From: Trichococcus palustris
Lineage (GTDB): Bacteria; Bacillota; Bacilli; Lactobacillales; Aerococcaceae
Length of the DNA: 64,000 nucleotides
Assembly (NCBI RefSeq): GCF_900114465.1
Contig: NZ_FOTD01000009.1
Coordinates: 45,772 to 109,771, forward strand
Direction: 5' to 3'
The position numbers and the translations under genes are program-made. The notes beneath the pieces are model-generated. The model was given only the letters and a program-made list of their open reading frames with translations, made no database searches and had not been told where the DNA came from. Numbering within the stretch: the stretch's first letter is position 1; the number at the start of each line of letters is the position of its first letter. This document shows positions 9,281 through 18,990 of this stretch, piece by piece.

Positions 9281-9531
9281 GTATAAACAAAGCGACGATC
9301 AAGAGGAGTAACTTTACCGGAACTACCAAAGAGAGAAAAGCAGTTGGTGAGAGCTTTTTTGGGGAAGGAAAGCGAAGTAGCTTGTGAGCAGGTGGTGTGA
9401 ACGTCTACGGACTGGGTAGCATGACTCGGAGTATACTCCGTTATCAAAAAGAGAGACAGGGGAAAGTCCCTGTAATTTAGGTGGTACCGCGATAATAATC
9501 GTCCTGCATATAGTTGCAGGGCGTTTTTTTT
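9281..9531 (+). promoter_or_regulatory. T-box leader sensing tRNA-Val
   Basis: The T-box sequence AGGTGGTACCGCG is at 9479-9491. An AGTA motif (9307-9310) marks the 5' side of the specifier loop, and AAAGCGAA-GTA-GCTTGTGAGCAGG places the specifier at 9377-9379: GUA, a valine codon. The same frame of bases surrounds the specifier in the T-box at 18.7 kb. The terminator is CGTCCTGCA / TGCAGGGCG with a T run (9500-9531). Uncharged tRNA-Val should stabilise the antiterminator and switch valS on. A GTC at 9403 after GAAC is an alternative specifier reading, also valine. Confidence 0.93.
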
Positions 9532-9569
9532 ATTTTCGTTATTAATGAAAGAAGAGAGGGAGTGGCTGA

Positions 9570-12218
9570 ATGTCTAAAGCAGATGCAATGCCGACAAAAT
9601 ACCAACCCCAAGCTGTCGAAGCTGGGAAATATCAAAAATGGGTCGAAGAGGGCCTTTTTAAACCAAGTGGGGATAAAACAAAGAAACCTTATTCCATCGT
9701 CATTCCGCCTCCGAACGTAACCGGGAAACTGCATTTGGGGCATGCATGGGATGTTACCCTGCAGGATATGCTGATCCGCCAAAAGAGGATGCAGGGCTAT
9801 GATACGTTATGGTTGCCGGGTATGGACCATGCCGGTATCGCAACCCAAGCGAAAGTGGAAGCGAAATTGGCCGAAGACGGCATCAGCCGTTACGATTTGG
9901 GACGTGAAGCTTTCGTCGATAAAGTTTGGGAATGGAAAGAGGATTACGCCAGCGTCATCCGCGAACAATGGGGCAAGATGGGCATTTCCGTCGATTATTC
10001 GCGTGAGCGTTTCACCTTGGATGAAGGCCTATCCGATGCGGTCCGCAAAGTCTTCGTGACCCTTTATGAAAAAGACTTGATCTACCGTGGCGCCTACATC
10101 ATCAACTGGGACCCGAAAGCAAAAACAGCTCTATCCGATATCGAGGTTATCCATAAAGATGTCAATGGTGCTTTCTATCATTTCCGCTATCCTTTAACGG
10201 ATGGTTCCGGGTACCTGGAGTTGGCGACGACACGTCCGGAAACGATGCTCGGCGATACTGCCGTTGCCGTCCATCCGGATGATGAAAGATATGCACAATA
10301 CATCGGAAAAACGATCACTTTGCCGTTGGTGAACCGTGAAATCCCGGTCATCGCCGACGATTATGTCGAAATGGATTTCGGGACCGGTGTTGTTAAAATC
10401 ACGCCGGCACACGACCCTAACGACTTCGAAGTCGGCCTGCGCCATAACTTGCCGCAGATCAATGTCATGAACGACGATGCGACGATGAATGAGCTTGCCG
10501 GCAAATATGAAGGCATGGACCGCTTTGAAGCCAGAAAAGCGATCGTCAAAGATATGGAGGCGCAAGGCTTCCTGGTGAAAGTGGAAGAAATGATGCACAG
10601 CGTCGGCCATTCGGAACGTACGGATGTCATTGTGGAGCCGCGCATCTCCACCCAATGGTTCGTCAAGATGAAGCCTTTATCCGAAAGAGCCGTTCAAAAC
10701 CAAAGTACAGACGAAAAAGTATCCTTCTATCCGGAGCGTTTTGAAAATACCTTCCTGACGTGGATGGATAATGTCCATGACTGGGTAATCTCACGCCAAT
10801 TATGGTGGGGACATCAAATCCCGGCTTGGTATCATAAAGAAACTGGCGAAATGTACGTCGGCATGGAAGCACCGGCCGACAGCGAAAACTGGACACAGGA
10901 CGAAGATGTCTTGGATACGTGGTTCAGCTCCGCTTTATGGCCATTCTCGACGATGGGCTGGCCGGATGAAGATGCCGAAGATTTCAAACGTTACTTCCCG
11001 ACAAGCACATTGGTGACGGGCTATGACATCATTTTCTTCTGGGTAAGCCGGATGATTTTCCAAAGTCTGGAATTCACCGATCACCGTCCGTTTGAGAATG
11101 TTTTGATCCACGGTCTGATCCGCGATGAGCAAGGACGCAAGATGAGCAAGTCCTTGGGCAACGGCATCGATCCGATGGATGTTGTCGAAAAATATGGCGC
11201 CGATGCTTTGCGTTGGTTCTTGGCGAATGGCTCAGCGCCCGGACAGGATGTCCGTTTCAGCTACGAAAAAATGGATGCGGCCTGGAACTTCAACAACAAG
11301 ATCTGGAACGCCAGCCGTTATGTTTTGATGAACCTTGGAGACCTGGAATACAAGGATATCGCCATCACCGGCGAAAAAACGACTGCCGATAAATGGATCC
11401 TATCCAACCTGAACAAAACGATCGCGAAAGTGACGGACTTGTTCGAGAAATTTGAATTCGGTGAAGCGGGCCGTCTGCTGTATCACTTCATCTGGGATGA
11501 TTACTGCGATTGGTACATCGAAATGACCAAAGAAGTGCTGCAAGGGGATGATGAAGAAGCGAAGCGCACGACAAGAAGCATCCTGGCCCATGTGTTGGAT
11601 AATGTGTTGCGCCTATTGCACCCGATCATGCCGTTCATGACCGAAGAAATTTGGCAGAATGTACCGCATGAAGGCAGCTCGCTCGTTGTTGCGGCTTACC
11701 CGACAGCTGATGCGGCCTACTTCGATGAGGCAGCCGAAGAGGCGATGGATAAATTGATCGAACTGATCCGCAGTGTGCGCAATGTCCGCAGCGAAATGAA
11801 TACACCGTTGTCCAAAAAGGTCAATATGCAAATCAAAGTGAATGATGCCGAAACGGAAACAATCTTCAACGAAAATAAATCTTACATTATCCGTTTCTGT
11901 AATCCGGAAACGCTGGAAATCAGCCAGACGATCGAACCAGCAAGCGATGCCGTGACAGCGATCATCGCCGGCGGGGAGGTATACATGCCGTTGGCCGGTC
12001 TGATCAAGCTGGAAGATGAAATCGCCCGCTTGGAAAAAGAGGCTGAGAAGCTGAACAAAGAAGTGCAACGGGTGGAGGGCAAACTGAAGAACGAAAAATT
12101 CATCAGCAAAGCGCCGCAGGACGTCGTTGACGGCGAGCGTCAAAAGGAAGCCGAGTACCGCGAAAAATTGGTGGCCGTGGAAGAACGGATTGCTTCATTG
12201 AAGGAACAATTGGCATAA
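9570..12218 (+). CDS. valS: Valyl-tRNA synthetase
   Basis: Class Ia aminoacyl-tRNA synthetase of 882 aa. The nucleotide-binding signatures are [16 protein letters not shown] (HIGH motif as HLGH, about residue 54) and [10 protein letters not shown] (about residue 525). In between lies the CP1 editing domain ([17 protein letters not shown]). The last 70 residues form the tRNA-contacting coiled-coil arm ([20 protein letters not shown]). GAAGAGAGGGAG precedes the ATG. Expression is under the preceding valine T-box, and folC follows in the same direction across a weak terminator. Confidence 0.98.
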   Translation: MSKADAMPTKYQPQAVEAGKYQKWVEEGLFKPSGDKTKKPYSIVIPPPNVTGKLHLGHAWDVTLQDMLIRQKRMQGYDTLWLPGMDHAGIATQAKVEAKLAEDGISRYDLGREAFVDKVWEWKEDYASVIREQWGKMGISVDYSRERFTLDEGLSDAVRKVFVTLYEKDLIYRGAYIINWDPKAKTALSDIEVIHKDVNGAFYHFRYPLTDGSGYLELATTRPETMLGDTAVAVHPDDERYAQYIGKTITLPLVNREIPVIADDYVEMDFGTGVVKITPAHDPNDFEVGLRHNLPQINVMNDDATMNELAGKYEGMDRFEARKAIVKDMEAQGFLVKVEEMMHSVGHSERTDVIVEPRISTQWFVKMKPLSERAVQNQSTDEKVSFYPERFENTFLTWMDNVHDWVISRQLWWGHQIPAWYHKETGEMYVGMEAPADSENWTQDEDVLDTWFSSALWPFSTMGWPDEDAEDFKRYFPTSTLVTGYDIIFFWVSRMIFQSLEFTDHRPFENVLIHGLIRDEQGRKMSKSLGNGIDPMDVVEKYGADALRWFLANGSAPGQDVRFSYEKMDAAWNFNNKIWNASRYVLMNLGDLEYKDIAITGEKTTADKWILSNLNKTIAKVTDLFEKFEFGEAGRLLYHFIWDDYCDWYIEMTKEVLQGDDEEAKRTTRSILAHVLDNVLRLLHPIMPFMTEEIWQNVPHEGSSLVVAAYPTADAAYFDEAAEEAMDKLIELIRSVRNVRSEMNTPLSKKVNMQIKVNDAETETIFNENKSYIIRFCNPETLEISQTIEPASDAVTAIIAGGEVYMPLAGLIKLEDEIARLEKEAEKLNKEVQRVEGKLKNEKFISKAPQDVVDGERQKEAEYREKLVAVEERIASLKEQLA

Positions 12219-12242
12219 TCGTTTAAAATAGAATAGAAAAAG

Positions 12243-12286
12243 AGAAAACCTCATTTAGACAGAACGCTATGTAAATGGGGTTTTCT
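12243..12286 (+). terminator. Terminator-like hairpin between valS and folC
   Basis: GAAAACCTCATTTA (from 12244) pairs with TAAATGGGGTTTTC (to 12285). The T run is short, so some read-through into folC is likely. Confidence 0.65.
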
Positions 12287-12310
12287 TGAACAAAAGGAGC
12301 AGTTTAGCGG

Positions 12311-13615
12311 ATGTTTACAACCTATGAAGAAGCAATGGAATGGATCCACACCCGCAAAGGGATGGGGCCGAAGCCGGGGATAGCACGGATGAAGTGGTTG
12401 ATGGAGAAACTGGATCATCCGGAACGGAAATTCAGATCCATCCATATCGCCGGCACAAACGGGAAAGGCTCGACCGTGGCTTATTTGCGGAGTCTGTTTA
12501 TGGCAGCCGGTTACTCGGTGGGCACCTTCACTTCCCCGCATATCGTGAGCTTCAATGAACGGATCAGCATAGACGGCAACGATCTTTCTAACAATGATAT
12601 TCTGGAGCAGACCAACATTCTCTATTCGCTGTACCAAGAAATCAGCGAGACGGAATTGGGCGCGTTGACGGAATTCGAAATTGTGACGGCGATGATGTTC
12701 TCTTACTTCGGCTCGCACCCTTGCGATGTCGTCTTGATAGAGGTCGGTCTGGGCGGGCTGTATGACAGCACCAACATTGCCGAACCGGACGTATCGATCA
12801 TCACGACCATCGGCAAAGACCACATCAATATTTTGGGGGATACCATACCGGAAATCGCCCATCAGAAAGCCGGGATCATCAAAAAGGGGACACCTGCAGT
12901 GATCGGGAGATTGCCGGAGGATGCTTTGCAAGTCATGCGGGAAAAGGCAAAAGAAGAAGCTGCACCCTTATTCGAATACCGGAAAGATTTTACGGCATCA
13001 AACTGGCATGATGTAGCGGAGCATTATCATGAAGCCTTTGACTTTTCATCCGCTCATGTTTCTTTCGAGGGCATCGAAATCCCGTTGATGGGCGGACATC
13101 AGGTCGATAATGCCGCAACGGCCCTGCAAGCTTTTCTGCTCTTCTGTGACAAGTGCGGATTCGCTTACTCGGAAGAGTCCATTAAGGCCGGTTTCCTGCG
13201 TACGGCGTGGCCGGTTCGCCTGGAAATCATTTCACAAAAACCGTTCATTTTGCTGGATGGCGCACATAACGTCCCGGCAATGGAAGTGCTGGCGGATGCG
13301 CTGAACAGGAAATTCGCTGATAAAAAAATAACGATTTTGTTGGCCGCATTGGCCGACAAAGACCTGGAGCAGATGGGCGCTTTGATCAAAACGGTGCCGA
13401 ACAGCACCCTGTATGTGACTACTTTTGAATCTCCGCGGGTGGCATCGGTCGAAGAATTGCGGTCGCGGATGGGCGTGGCGGAAGAAATGACCTTCGCTGA
13501 TTGGCGTCAAGCGGTCGATGAGCTGAAAGCGAAGCAGTCCGAGGGCGACATGCTCTTGATTACGGGCTCCCTGTATTTCCTTTCGGATGTACGGCACTAC
13601 CTACTAAACAAGTAA
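12311..13615 (+). CDS. folC: Folylpolyglutamate synthase / dihydrofolate synthase
   Basis: Mur-ligase-family enzyme of 434 aa that adds glutamates to folates. Seen are the ATP-binding loop HIAGTNGKGSTVAYL (about 48-62), FTSPHIVSFNERI, the metal-binding stretch LIEVGLGGLYDSTN and the C-terminal domain start ILLDGAHNVPAMEVL. Ribosome binding site AAAAGGAGC precedes ATG 12311. It ends 12 bases before a HAD phosphatase, suggesting one transcript. Whether it also acts as dihydrofolate synthase cannot be read from the sequence. Confidence 0.93.
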   Translation: MFTTYEEAMEWIHTRKGMGPKPGIARMKWLMEKLDHPERKFRSIHIAGTNGKGSTVAYLRSLFMAAGYSVGTFTSPHIVSFNERISIDGNDLSNNDILEQTNILYSLYQEISETELGALTEFEIVTAMMFSYFGSHPCDVVLIEVGLGGLYDSTNIAEPDVSIITTIGKDHINILGDTIPEIAHQKAGIIKKGTPAVIGRLPEDALQVMREKAKEEAAPLFEYRKDFTASNWHDVAEHYHEAFDFSSAHVSFEGIEIPLMGGHQVDNAATALQAFLLFCDKCGFAYSEESIKAGFLRTAWPVRLEIISQKPFILLDGAHNVPAMEVLADALNRKFADKKITILLAALADKDLEQMGALIKTVPNSTLYVTTFESPRVASVEELRSRMGVAEEMTFADWRQAVDELKAKQSEGDMLLITGSLYFLSDVRHYLLNK

Positions 13616-13627
13616 AGGGGTTTTTAC

Positions 13628-14290
13628 ATGAAAAAGAAAGCCGTCATCTTTGATATGGATGGATTGATGTTCGACACGGAAAAGCTGGGTTATCAAGCGC
13701 AAGGGCAGTTGGTGAAGGAGTTGTGCTTGGCTATACCGTTTGATTTTGATTATTATTTGAATCAGGTGGGACGATCGGATAAGGATGTCTTCCATGATTT
13801 GGTGTCGGATATCGGCGATCCGGCCTTGACGTCATTGTTCCAGAAGAGAACCAAAGAAACGCAGGCTGCGATAGCGTTGGACAAAGGGATTCCGGTGAAA
13901 GCGGGTCTCCGTGAATTATTGGCGTTCCTGGAAAGGGAAGGTGTAGCCTGTGTCGTCGCCTCCAGCAGTCGGCGCAAGGAAGTCACGTTCTATTTGGAGC
14001 TGGCGGAAGTGACGCACTATTTCAAATATCAAATCTGCGGCGATGAAGTGGCGTTCGCCAAACCGAATCCGGAAATATTTCTTCGCGCCTGGGAACCTTT
14101 AGGCTTTGCGAAGGAAGAGTGCCTGATACTGGAAGATTCCTTGAACGGCATCCGCGCAGCCTATGATGCTGCCATCGAGGTCATCATGGTTCCGGACCTG
14201 ATTGCCCCGAATGAGGAAGCGGAGGGAAAGGCTGTGGCGATCCTGCCGGACCTGCATGCCGTCATGGCTTGGCTGAAGGACAACGGATAA
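13628..14290 (+). CDS. HAD family hydrolase, beta-phosphoglucomutase-like
   Basis: HAD-IA phosphatase/phosphomutase of 220 aa. Motif I is VIFDMDGLMFD (nucleophile D9, acid D11), motif II VVASSSRR, motif III K in FAKPNPEIF and motif IV LEDSLNGIRAA. The helical cap between motifs I and II is the beta-PGM-like type. The substrate cannot be deduced. Close spacing after folC is operon-like. The genome region carries two more HAD enzymes (59.3 and 63 kb) of different subclasses. Confidence 0.85.
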   Translation: MKKKAVIFDMDGLMFDTEKLGYQAQGQLVKELCLAIPFDFDYYLNQVGRSDKDVFHDLVSDIGDPALTSLFQKRTKETQAAIALDKGIPVKAGLRELLAFLEREGVACVVASSSRRKEVTFYLELAEVTHYFKYQICGDEVAFAKPNPEIFLRAWEPLGFAKEECLILEDSLNGIRAAYDAAIEVIMVPDLIAPNEEAEGKAVAILPDLHAVMAWLKDNG

Positions 14291-14350
14291 CGATAAAAAT
14301 TTTCCCGCCTTTTCACGTATTTACCTAGTAGATACAAGAAGGGGAGGAAA

Positions 14351-15043
14351 ATGATGGCGCAAGAGACCAATTTGTTGATGGAAGTACCGAAGGCATCCCG
14401 TCCCCGGGAGCGCTTAGATCAATACGGGGAGAAGGCGTTGGCGACGCATGAATTGCTCGCAATCGTATTGCGGACCGGGCCGAAAGACAGCAATGTCATC
14501 CAATTGTCTTTACGGGTGCTGAATGAATTTGAGGATCTGTATTCTCTGAAGATGGCATCGGTTGAAGAACTGATGGGGATCAAGGGCATCGGCCGGACCA
14601 AGGCGATCGAAATCAAGGCATGTGTGGAATTAGGCATCAGGATTGCGAACGCCACCCAATTGAAGAGCGGGACGATCACCTCGACCCAAAGCGCCGGATC
14701 GTTGCTGCAAAAGGAAATGAGGGACCTGCAGCAGGAGCATGTCGTCGCGCTCTACTTGAATACAAAGAATGAAATCATCAAGAAGAAGACCATCTTCATC
14801 GGTTCGCTGAATAGCTCGGTGGCGCATCCGCGGGAAATTTTCCGTGAAGCCGTGCGTTTTGCGGCCGCCCGCATCATCCTGGCGCACAATCATCCTTCCG
14901 GCAATCCGGAACCATCTGAGGCGGACCTGGTTTTCACCCGCAGGATGGTGGAATGCGGGGAAATGATGGGCATCGAGGTATTGGATCATTTCATCATCGG
15001 GGTCAACCAGTATCTCAGCCTGAAGGAGTTCGGGATTGTCTGA
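14351..15043 (+). CDS. radC: RadC family protein (JAB1/MPN domain)
   Basis: Protein of 230 aa with an N-terminal helix-hairpin-helix region (MGIKGIGRTKAIEIKACVELG, about 76-97) and a C-terminal JAB metalloprotease-like domain with HNHPSGNPEPSEAD (about 178-191). The family was once called a DNA repair protein; that role is not supported, and its true substrate is unknown. GGGGAGGAAA precedes two adjacent ATG codons (14351, 14354). The gene commonly lies just before mreBCD in Bacillota, and here cspA and a structured spacer intervene. Confidence 0.93.
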   Translation: MMAQETNLLMEVPKASRPRERLDQYGEKALATHELLAIVLRTGPKDSNVIQLSLRVLNEFEDLYSLKMASVEELMGIKGIGRTKAIEIKACVELGIRIANATQLKSGTITSTQSAGSLLQKEMRDLQQEHVVALYLNTKNEIIKKKTIFIGSLNSSVAHPREIFREAVRFAAARIILAHNHPSGNPEPSEADLVFTRRMVECGEMMGIEVLDHFIIGVNQYLSLKEFGIV

Positions 15044-15075
15044 TTCAAATCCAATCGCGTTTTTTATACAGGATG

Positions 15076-15104
15076 TTGCGTTATTCACTTATATAGTGTA
15101 TAAT
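15076..15104 (+). promoter_or_regulatory. Promoter of the cold-shock gene
   Basis: TTGCGT (15076-15081) and TATAAT (15099-15104) have 17-base spacing. A 5' leader of about 100 bases follows, as is usual for cold-shock mRNAs. Confidence 0.8.
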
Positions 15105-15210
15105 AATGTTATTGTTTTTGTTAGGTAAAGAAAAGTTTGTCATGAACATTCCTATCGTACCATAAGCAAGAATAACAATTTTTAGTGCTTTGCACGAGGA
15201 GGAATTTTTC

Positions 15211-15411
15211 ATGGAAAAAGGAACAGTAAAATGGTTTAACTCAGAAAAAGGGTTTGGATTTATCGAACGCGAAAATGGAGAGGATGTATTCGTACATTTT
15301 TCAGCTATCCAAGGCGACGGATTCAAATCATTAGAAGAAGGCCAAGCAGTTTCATTCGAAATCGTTGACGGCAACCGTGGACCACAAGCTTCTAACGTTG
15401 AAAAAATCTAA
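15211..15411 (+). CDS. cspA: Cold-shock protein
   Basis: Single OB-fold nucleic-acid chaperone of 66 aa. RNP1 is KGFGFIER (about 13-20) and RNP2 is DVFVHFSAI (about 24-32). It starts at ATG 15211, 7 bases after GAGGAGGAA. An in-frame codon at 15190 overlaps the ribosome binding region and is rejected. It binds single-stranded RNA and DNA and melts secondary structure. Monocistronic with its own promoter, leader and terminator. Confidence 0.95.
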   Translation: MEKGTVKWFNSEKGFGFIERENGEDVFVHFSAIQGDGFKSLEEGQAVSFEIVDGNRGPQASNVEKI

Positions 15412-15449
15412 TTTTCCGCAACGAAAAGCCGACTGATATTTAAATGAAC

Positions 15450-15485
15450 AAAGGGTCCGGGACGAAAGTCCTGGGCCCTTTTTTA
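15450..15485 (+). terminator. Terminator after cspA
   Basis: AAGGGTCCGGGAC and GTCCTGGGCCCTT pair around GAAA, followed by a T run. Confidence 0.92.
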
Positions 15486-15583
15486 GATGTCTAAGAAAGT
15501 TTAAATTTTTTTGATATGAGAAGCGCATCATTGCAAGTATTTCACAGATTTCTAAGAAGTTTCACGCCATCACATGATGTCCA

Positions 15584-15933
15584 GCGGTCCAAGCCTGCCT
15601 CTGGGAAGGGAAGAGGAAGGGTCCTCTTGGCTCTGCGAGCCAAGACATACTGTTCGACAAGGCATGAGTTCTTGTCATCTTTGCTACCTAAATAAGATTC
15701 CAAGAAGCACCTCAAACGTCGCACTGTGACGAATGAAGGAACCTCTTGAATCTTACGATTCAAGACATACTGTTCGACTAAACGATTGAAAACGCTAGTC
15801 TCTCAGCAATTGCGCGCTATGCTCAAATGCATATTAGTCTTAGGAATTCATTCCTTAGACTACTAGTACAAGGCGGCTGCAAGGAACGTTGCTTCCTTAA
15901 CATTTCTGTCGAGGCAGGGCGGGCTTGGACCGC
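15584..15933. repeat. Fold-back region with two tandem hairpin repeats, no gene
   Basis: The 700-base space between cspA and mreB holds no credible gene. GCGGTCCAAGCCTGCCTC (15584-15601) is repeated inverted as GAGGCAG-(5 extra)-GCTTGGACCGC at 15911-15933. Inside lie two copies, 119 bases apart, of GAAGG-NN-CCTCTTG-hairpin-CAAGACATACTGTTCGAC (15616-15658 and 15735-15778). The two hairpin stems differ in sequence (CTTGGCTC/GAGCCAAG versus CTTGAATC/GATTCAAG), yet both pair perfectly. A further hairpin, AGTCTTAGGAAT/ATTCCTTAGACT, is at 15836-15861. It could be a structured RNA or a decayed miniature transposon. I cannot name it. Confidence 0.6.
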
Positions 15934-16050
15934 TTTTCTTATGCCCGAGGCATTGCAGATGCGATTTGGATGTCCATCCCGTTACAGATTTTTTCAATTA
16001 TTAATTCTTTTTTTGTTTTGTTACATAGGTATTATTCTGGTTCTGATTTG

Positions 16051-16059
16051 TGGTAAAAT
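16051..16059 (+). promoter_or_regulatory. Extended -10 promoter before mreB
   Basis: TG-G-TAAAAT with no good -35 box, about 55 bases ahead of the first mreB transcript codon. The 90 bases before it are T-rich and otherwise featureless. Confidence 0.4.
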
Positions 16060-16119
16060 AGAAAAGAATTTGATTGATGGGATAATCCGCAGTCAGCAAG
16101 ACGGAAGGATGAGAAGTGC

Positions 16120-17142
16120 TTGATTAGTTTTAATTTAAGAGGACAAAACATAGGGATTGATTTGGGTACGGCTAATACGATCGTATTCATTGCCGGAAAA
16201 GGGATTGCATTCAGGGAACCTTCTGTCGTAGCAAAAAATATCCACACCGGTGAAGTGCTTGCGGTCGGTGAAGAGGCCTTTCAGATGCTGGGCAGAACGC
16301 CAGGGAGCATTGTGGCGTCACGTCCGATGAAAGAAGGGGTCATTGCCGACTACGATACGACCGTTGCCATGATGAGATATTTCATCCAAAAAGCGACAGG
16401 GAATGCCTTCGTCAAACCTTACGTGATGGTTTGCGTACCCAGCGGCGTTACCGAAGTGGAAAAAAGGGCAGTCCTTGATGCGACCAGAACGGCCGGCGCA
16501 AAGGAAGCCTTCATCATAGAGGAACCTTTTGCCGCAGCGGTAGGAGCGGGTCTGCCAGTGCATGCTCCCACAGGGAACATGGTTGTCGATATCGGTGGCG
16601 GAACAACAGACGTTGCGACCATTTCCTTGGGCGGAATCGTCACCAGCAGGTCAAATCGTGCAGGGGGAGACAGGATGGATGAAGCAATCATCCAATACAT
16701 ACGCAAGAAATACAGTCTGTTGATCGGCGAGCGTACGGCTGAAATCATTAAAAAAGAAATCGGCTGCGCGGATATTGAAAAAGCTGCGGCCTATGGTTCG
16801 ATGGATATCCGCGGACGGGACATGGTCAATGGCCTGCCGAAGACAATTGAAATAAATGCGGTCGATGTGGCCATCGCCATCCACGATGTGGTGGAGAGCA
16901 TCATTTTATCGGTCCGGGAAGTATTGGAAGAAACGCCACCGGAAATATCAGCGGACGTCATCTATCATGGCATCGTGTTGACGGGCGGGGGCGCATTGCT
17001 GAAAAACATTGCTGAAGTGATTTCCGCAGAAGCGGAAGTGCCGGTCTTTATAGCCAATGATCCATTGGATTGCGTTGCAATCGGAACCGGCGAAACATTA
17101 AAAAATATAAATGTCTACAAACGCAAATCATTTAGACAATAG
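16120..17142 (+). CDS. mreB: Rod shape-determining protein MreB
   Basis: Bacterial actin of 340 aa that polymerises under the membrane and guides lateral wall synthesis. The phosphate-1 loop is [13 protein letters not shown] (about 10-22), phosphate-2 is [12 protein letters not shown] (about 157-168) and the adenosine motif is [13 protein letters not shown] (about 286-298). The start is TTG 16120, with AAGGATGAG ahead of it, since no ATG fits the conserved N-terminus. It heads mreBCD, with 41 bases to mreC. Paralogues (Mbl, MreBH) cannot be told apart by motif alone, but the mreC/mreD context indicates MreB. Confidence 0.94.
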   Translation: MISFNLRGQNIGIDLGTANTIVFIAGKGIAFREPSVVAKNIHTGEVLAVGEEAFQMLGRTPGSIVASRPMKEGVIADYDTTVAMMRYFIQKATGNAFVKPYVMVCVPSGVTEVEKRAVLDATRTAGAKEAFIIEEPFAAAVGAGLPVHAPTGNMVVDIGGGTTDVATISLGGIVTSRSNRAGGDRMDEAIIQYIRKKYSLLIGERTAEIIKKEIGCADIEKAAAYGSMDIRGRDMVNGLPKTIEINAVDVAIAIHDVVESIILSVREVLEETPPEISADVIYHGIVLTGGGALLKNIAEVISAEAEVPVFIANDPLDCVAIGTGETLKNINVYKRKSFRQ

Positions 17143-17183
17143 AGGAATGAATGTGAAAGTGATGTACGAAATGAGGTGTCAAT

Positions 17184-18038
17184 GTGAATCAGTTTTTTAA
17201 CAATAAAAAATTGATTGTCCTATTGATCAGTGTGATTACCTTTATCAGCTTAATAGCGTATTCTCTGACGAATGGAAGAGAAAAAACATCCGTTCCGCAA
17301 CAGGTAGGAAACGATGTGACGGGTTCCATTGCCAGAATCTTTTCCAAACCAGCAGAAGTAGTGGCGAATTTTGTTGATTCAGTTGATAATCTGATGAATA
17401 CGTATGAAGAAAATCAGGCTTTGAAAAGTAAAATTGATACCGTCTATGAATTGCAAGTCAAAGTGTATGATTTAGAGAAAGACAACGAACGGATGAAGGA
17501 AGAATTAGCTTTAAAAAGTACCATATCGGAATATGAACAAATCAATGCATCCGTGGTTTCCCGTAATCCGGACAGTTGGTTGAACCAGATCGTCATCGAC
17601 AAAGGCAGTGAAGATGGTGTGGCGATCGATATGTCCGTCATGGCCGGGAACGGATTGATCGGGCGCGTTTCGGAAGTGAATCCGACCAGTTCCAAAGTGC
17701 TGTTGCTGACAACTTCGAATGATGCCGCTAATCGCGTTTCCGCTGAAATCCAAACGGAAAGCGGATCGGTCCACGGTATTGTGAACGGCTACGATGAAAA
17801 ATCGAAAATGCTTGCGATGTCTCAGATTCCTCCTGATGCTGAAATAAAAGTTGGGGACAAGGTTATAACGTCGGGATTGGGCGGCGTTTCTCCGAGCACG
17901 CTATTGATCGGTACCGTTGAAAAAATCGGCATGGATAATTACGGTCTGTTTAAAGAAGTGACCATCAAGCCGGCCGGGGAAATCTATGACATCCGATTCG
18001 TCACCGTCATCAAACGATTGAGTGGGAGTGGTGAATGA
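17184..18038 (+). CDS. mreC: Rod shape-determining protein MreC
   Basis: Extracytoplasmic scaffold of the elongation machinery (284 aa). One N-terminal membrane segment (LIVLLISVITFISLIAYSL, about 9-27) is followed by a coiled coil (about 62-110) and the beta-barrel MreC domain with DKGSEDGVAIDMSVMAGNGLIG and GDKVITSGLGGV. GTG start at 17184 after ATGAGGTG. Its stop overlaps the mreD start, which points to translational coupling. Confidence 0.95.
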   Translation: MNQFFNNKKLIVLLISVITFISLIAYSLTNGREKTSVPQQVGNDVTGSIARIFSKPAEVVANFVDSVDNLMNTYEENQALKSKIDTVYELQVKVYDLEKDNERMKEELALKSTISEYEQINASVVSRNPDSWLNQIVIDKGSEDGVAIDMSVMAGNGLIGRVSEVNPTSSKVLLLTTSNDAANRVSAEIQTESGSVHGIVNGYDEKSKMLAMSQIPPDAEIKVGDKVITSGLGGVSPSTLLIGTVEKIGMDNYGLFKEVTIKPAGEIYDIRFVTVIKRLSGSGE

Positions 18039-18562
18039 TGGTGCAAAATAGATCGCTGCATCATACCTATTTACTGCCGCTAGTCATATACCTGCTGCTG
18101 ATGTTGGACGGCTTTCTGTTGAATGTTTTTGCCAGGCAATTTCTGAATGATGACTATACACTCGTTCCGCATCTGGTTTTGTTGGGCTTCGTGCTGTTTA
18201 CTTTCTATTTTCCGAAGCAGCCGATGCAAGTGTATGCGATCGTATTCGGCTTGCTTTTTGACAGTTACTATACGGGCATTTTGGGAGTCTACATCGTTGC
18301 CTTTTCCGTTGTGGTCTACCTTGTCAAAAGTATTCAAAGACACTTGAGCGAAAATGTGTTCGTTGTCGTGCTGTTGTTCATTCTGTCGATTATTCTGGTC
18401 GATTCTTTTGTTTTTGGATTTTATTCCGTGGTCGGAATCACGCAGATGGATTTTTCTACCTTTGCCGCTGTCCGTCTTGGGCCGACGCTCGTTCTGAACA
18501 TCGCCTTTTTTATTGTCGGTTATTATCCATTGGTCAAGTTGATCGCCTGGATGCATGATTAG
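18035..18562 (+). CDS. mreD: Rod shape-determining protein MreD
   Basis: Polytopic membrane protein of 175 aa, almost wholly hydrophobic with about five or six membrane segments. Typical MreD features are the N-terminal YLLPLVIYLLLMLDGFLLN and the later FGLLFDSYYTGILGVY. It overlaps mreC by 4 bases (ATGA), and an alternative ATG lies at 18038. It completes the MreBCD complex. No hairpin terminator is evident between it and the T-box promoter at 18593. Confidence 0.9.
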   Translation: MMVQNRSLHHTYLLPLVIYLLLMLDGFLLNVFARQFLNDDYTLVPHLVLLGFVLFTFYFPKQPMQVYAIVFGLLFDSYYTGILGVYIVAFSVVVYLVKSIQRHLSENVFVVVLLFILSIILVDSFVFGFYSVVGITQMDFSTFAAVRLGPTLVLNIAFFIVGYYPLVKLIAWMHD

Positions 18563-18592
18563 AAGTGGCTGAGGATTTTTTCGGCAAAATAC

Positions 18593-18620
18593 TTGCTTTT
18601 CCGTAATGCTATGTTATTAT
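18593..18620 (+). promoter_or_regulatory. Promoter of the histidine T-box transcript
   Basis: TTGCTT (18593-18598) and TATTAT (18615-18620) with 16-base spacing, plus a TG-T extension before the -10 box. Confidence 0.6.
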
Positions 18621-18627
18621 TGTCTTA

Positions 18628-18911
18628 AATTAAAAAATGCAAGGAAGAGAAAAAGTAACTTTTGCCTATTTTTAGAGAGTTTGCGGCCGGTGTAAGCAAA
18701 CAATGGAATAAAGCGAACACACATCTCTGAGCAGGAAAGCTGAAAAGACAAATTTGTCCCGAGTAGGTTGCCCCGATTGTGCCCGTTACAGCACTGGCGT
18801 TTCAAAGCGGAACGTTATAAGGTGATATCTGTGAGGATATTGCAAAAAAAGGTGGAACCACGATTTCAATCGTCCTTTAATTTCCTGACGGAAGTTGAAG
18901 GGCTTTTTTTT
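18628..18911 (+). promoter_or_regulatory. T-box leader with a histidine specifier
   Basis: The T-box motif AGGTGGAACCACG is at 18850-18862. AGTA at 18654-18657 and AGAGAG at 18674-18679 mark Stem I. AAAGCGAA-CAC-ACATCTCTGAGCAGG aligns base for base with the valS leader (AAAGCGAA-GTA-GCTTGTGAGCAGG), putting the specifier CAC (histidine) at 18718-18720. The terminator stem begins CCTTTAATTTC and ends in GAAGTTGAAGGGCTTTTTTTT (18874-18911). The downstream genes form an amino-acid importer, so uncharged tRNA-His should switch on histidine uptake. Confidence 0.85.
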
Positions 18912-18990
18912 GGCTGCGCCTGAAAAAAGCTTGGAACCGCCATAAAAATGTCGGCATCAATAAAAAAATACATCATTTGGAGGAATGAAG

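Noticed and set aside
15542..15763. Minus-strand frame of 73 codons between cspA and mreB
   Set aside because: Its repeated VEQYVL words come from the tandem hairpin repeat. There is no ribosome site, and the pattern is explained by DNA structure.
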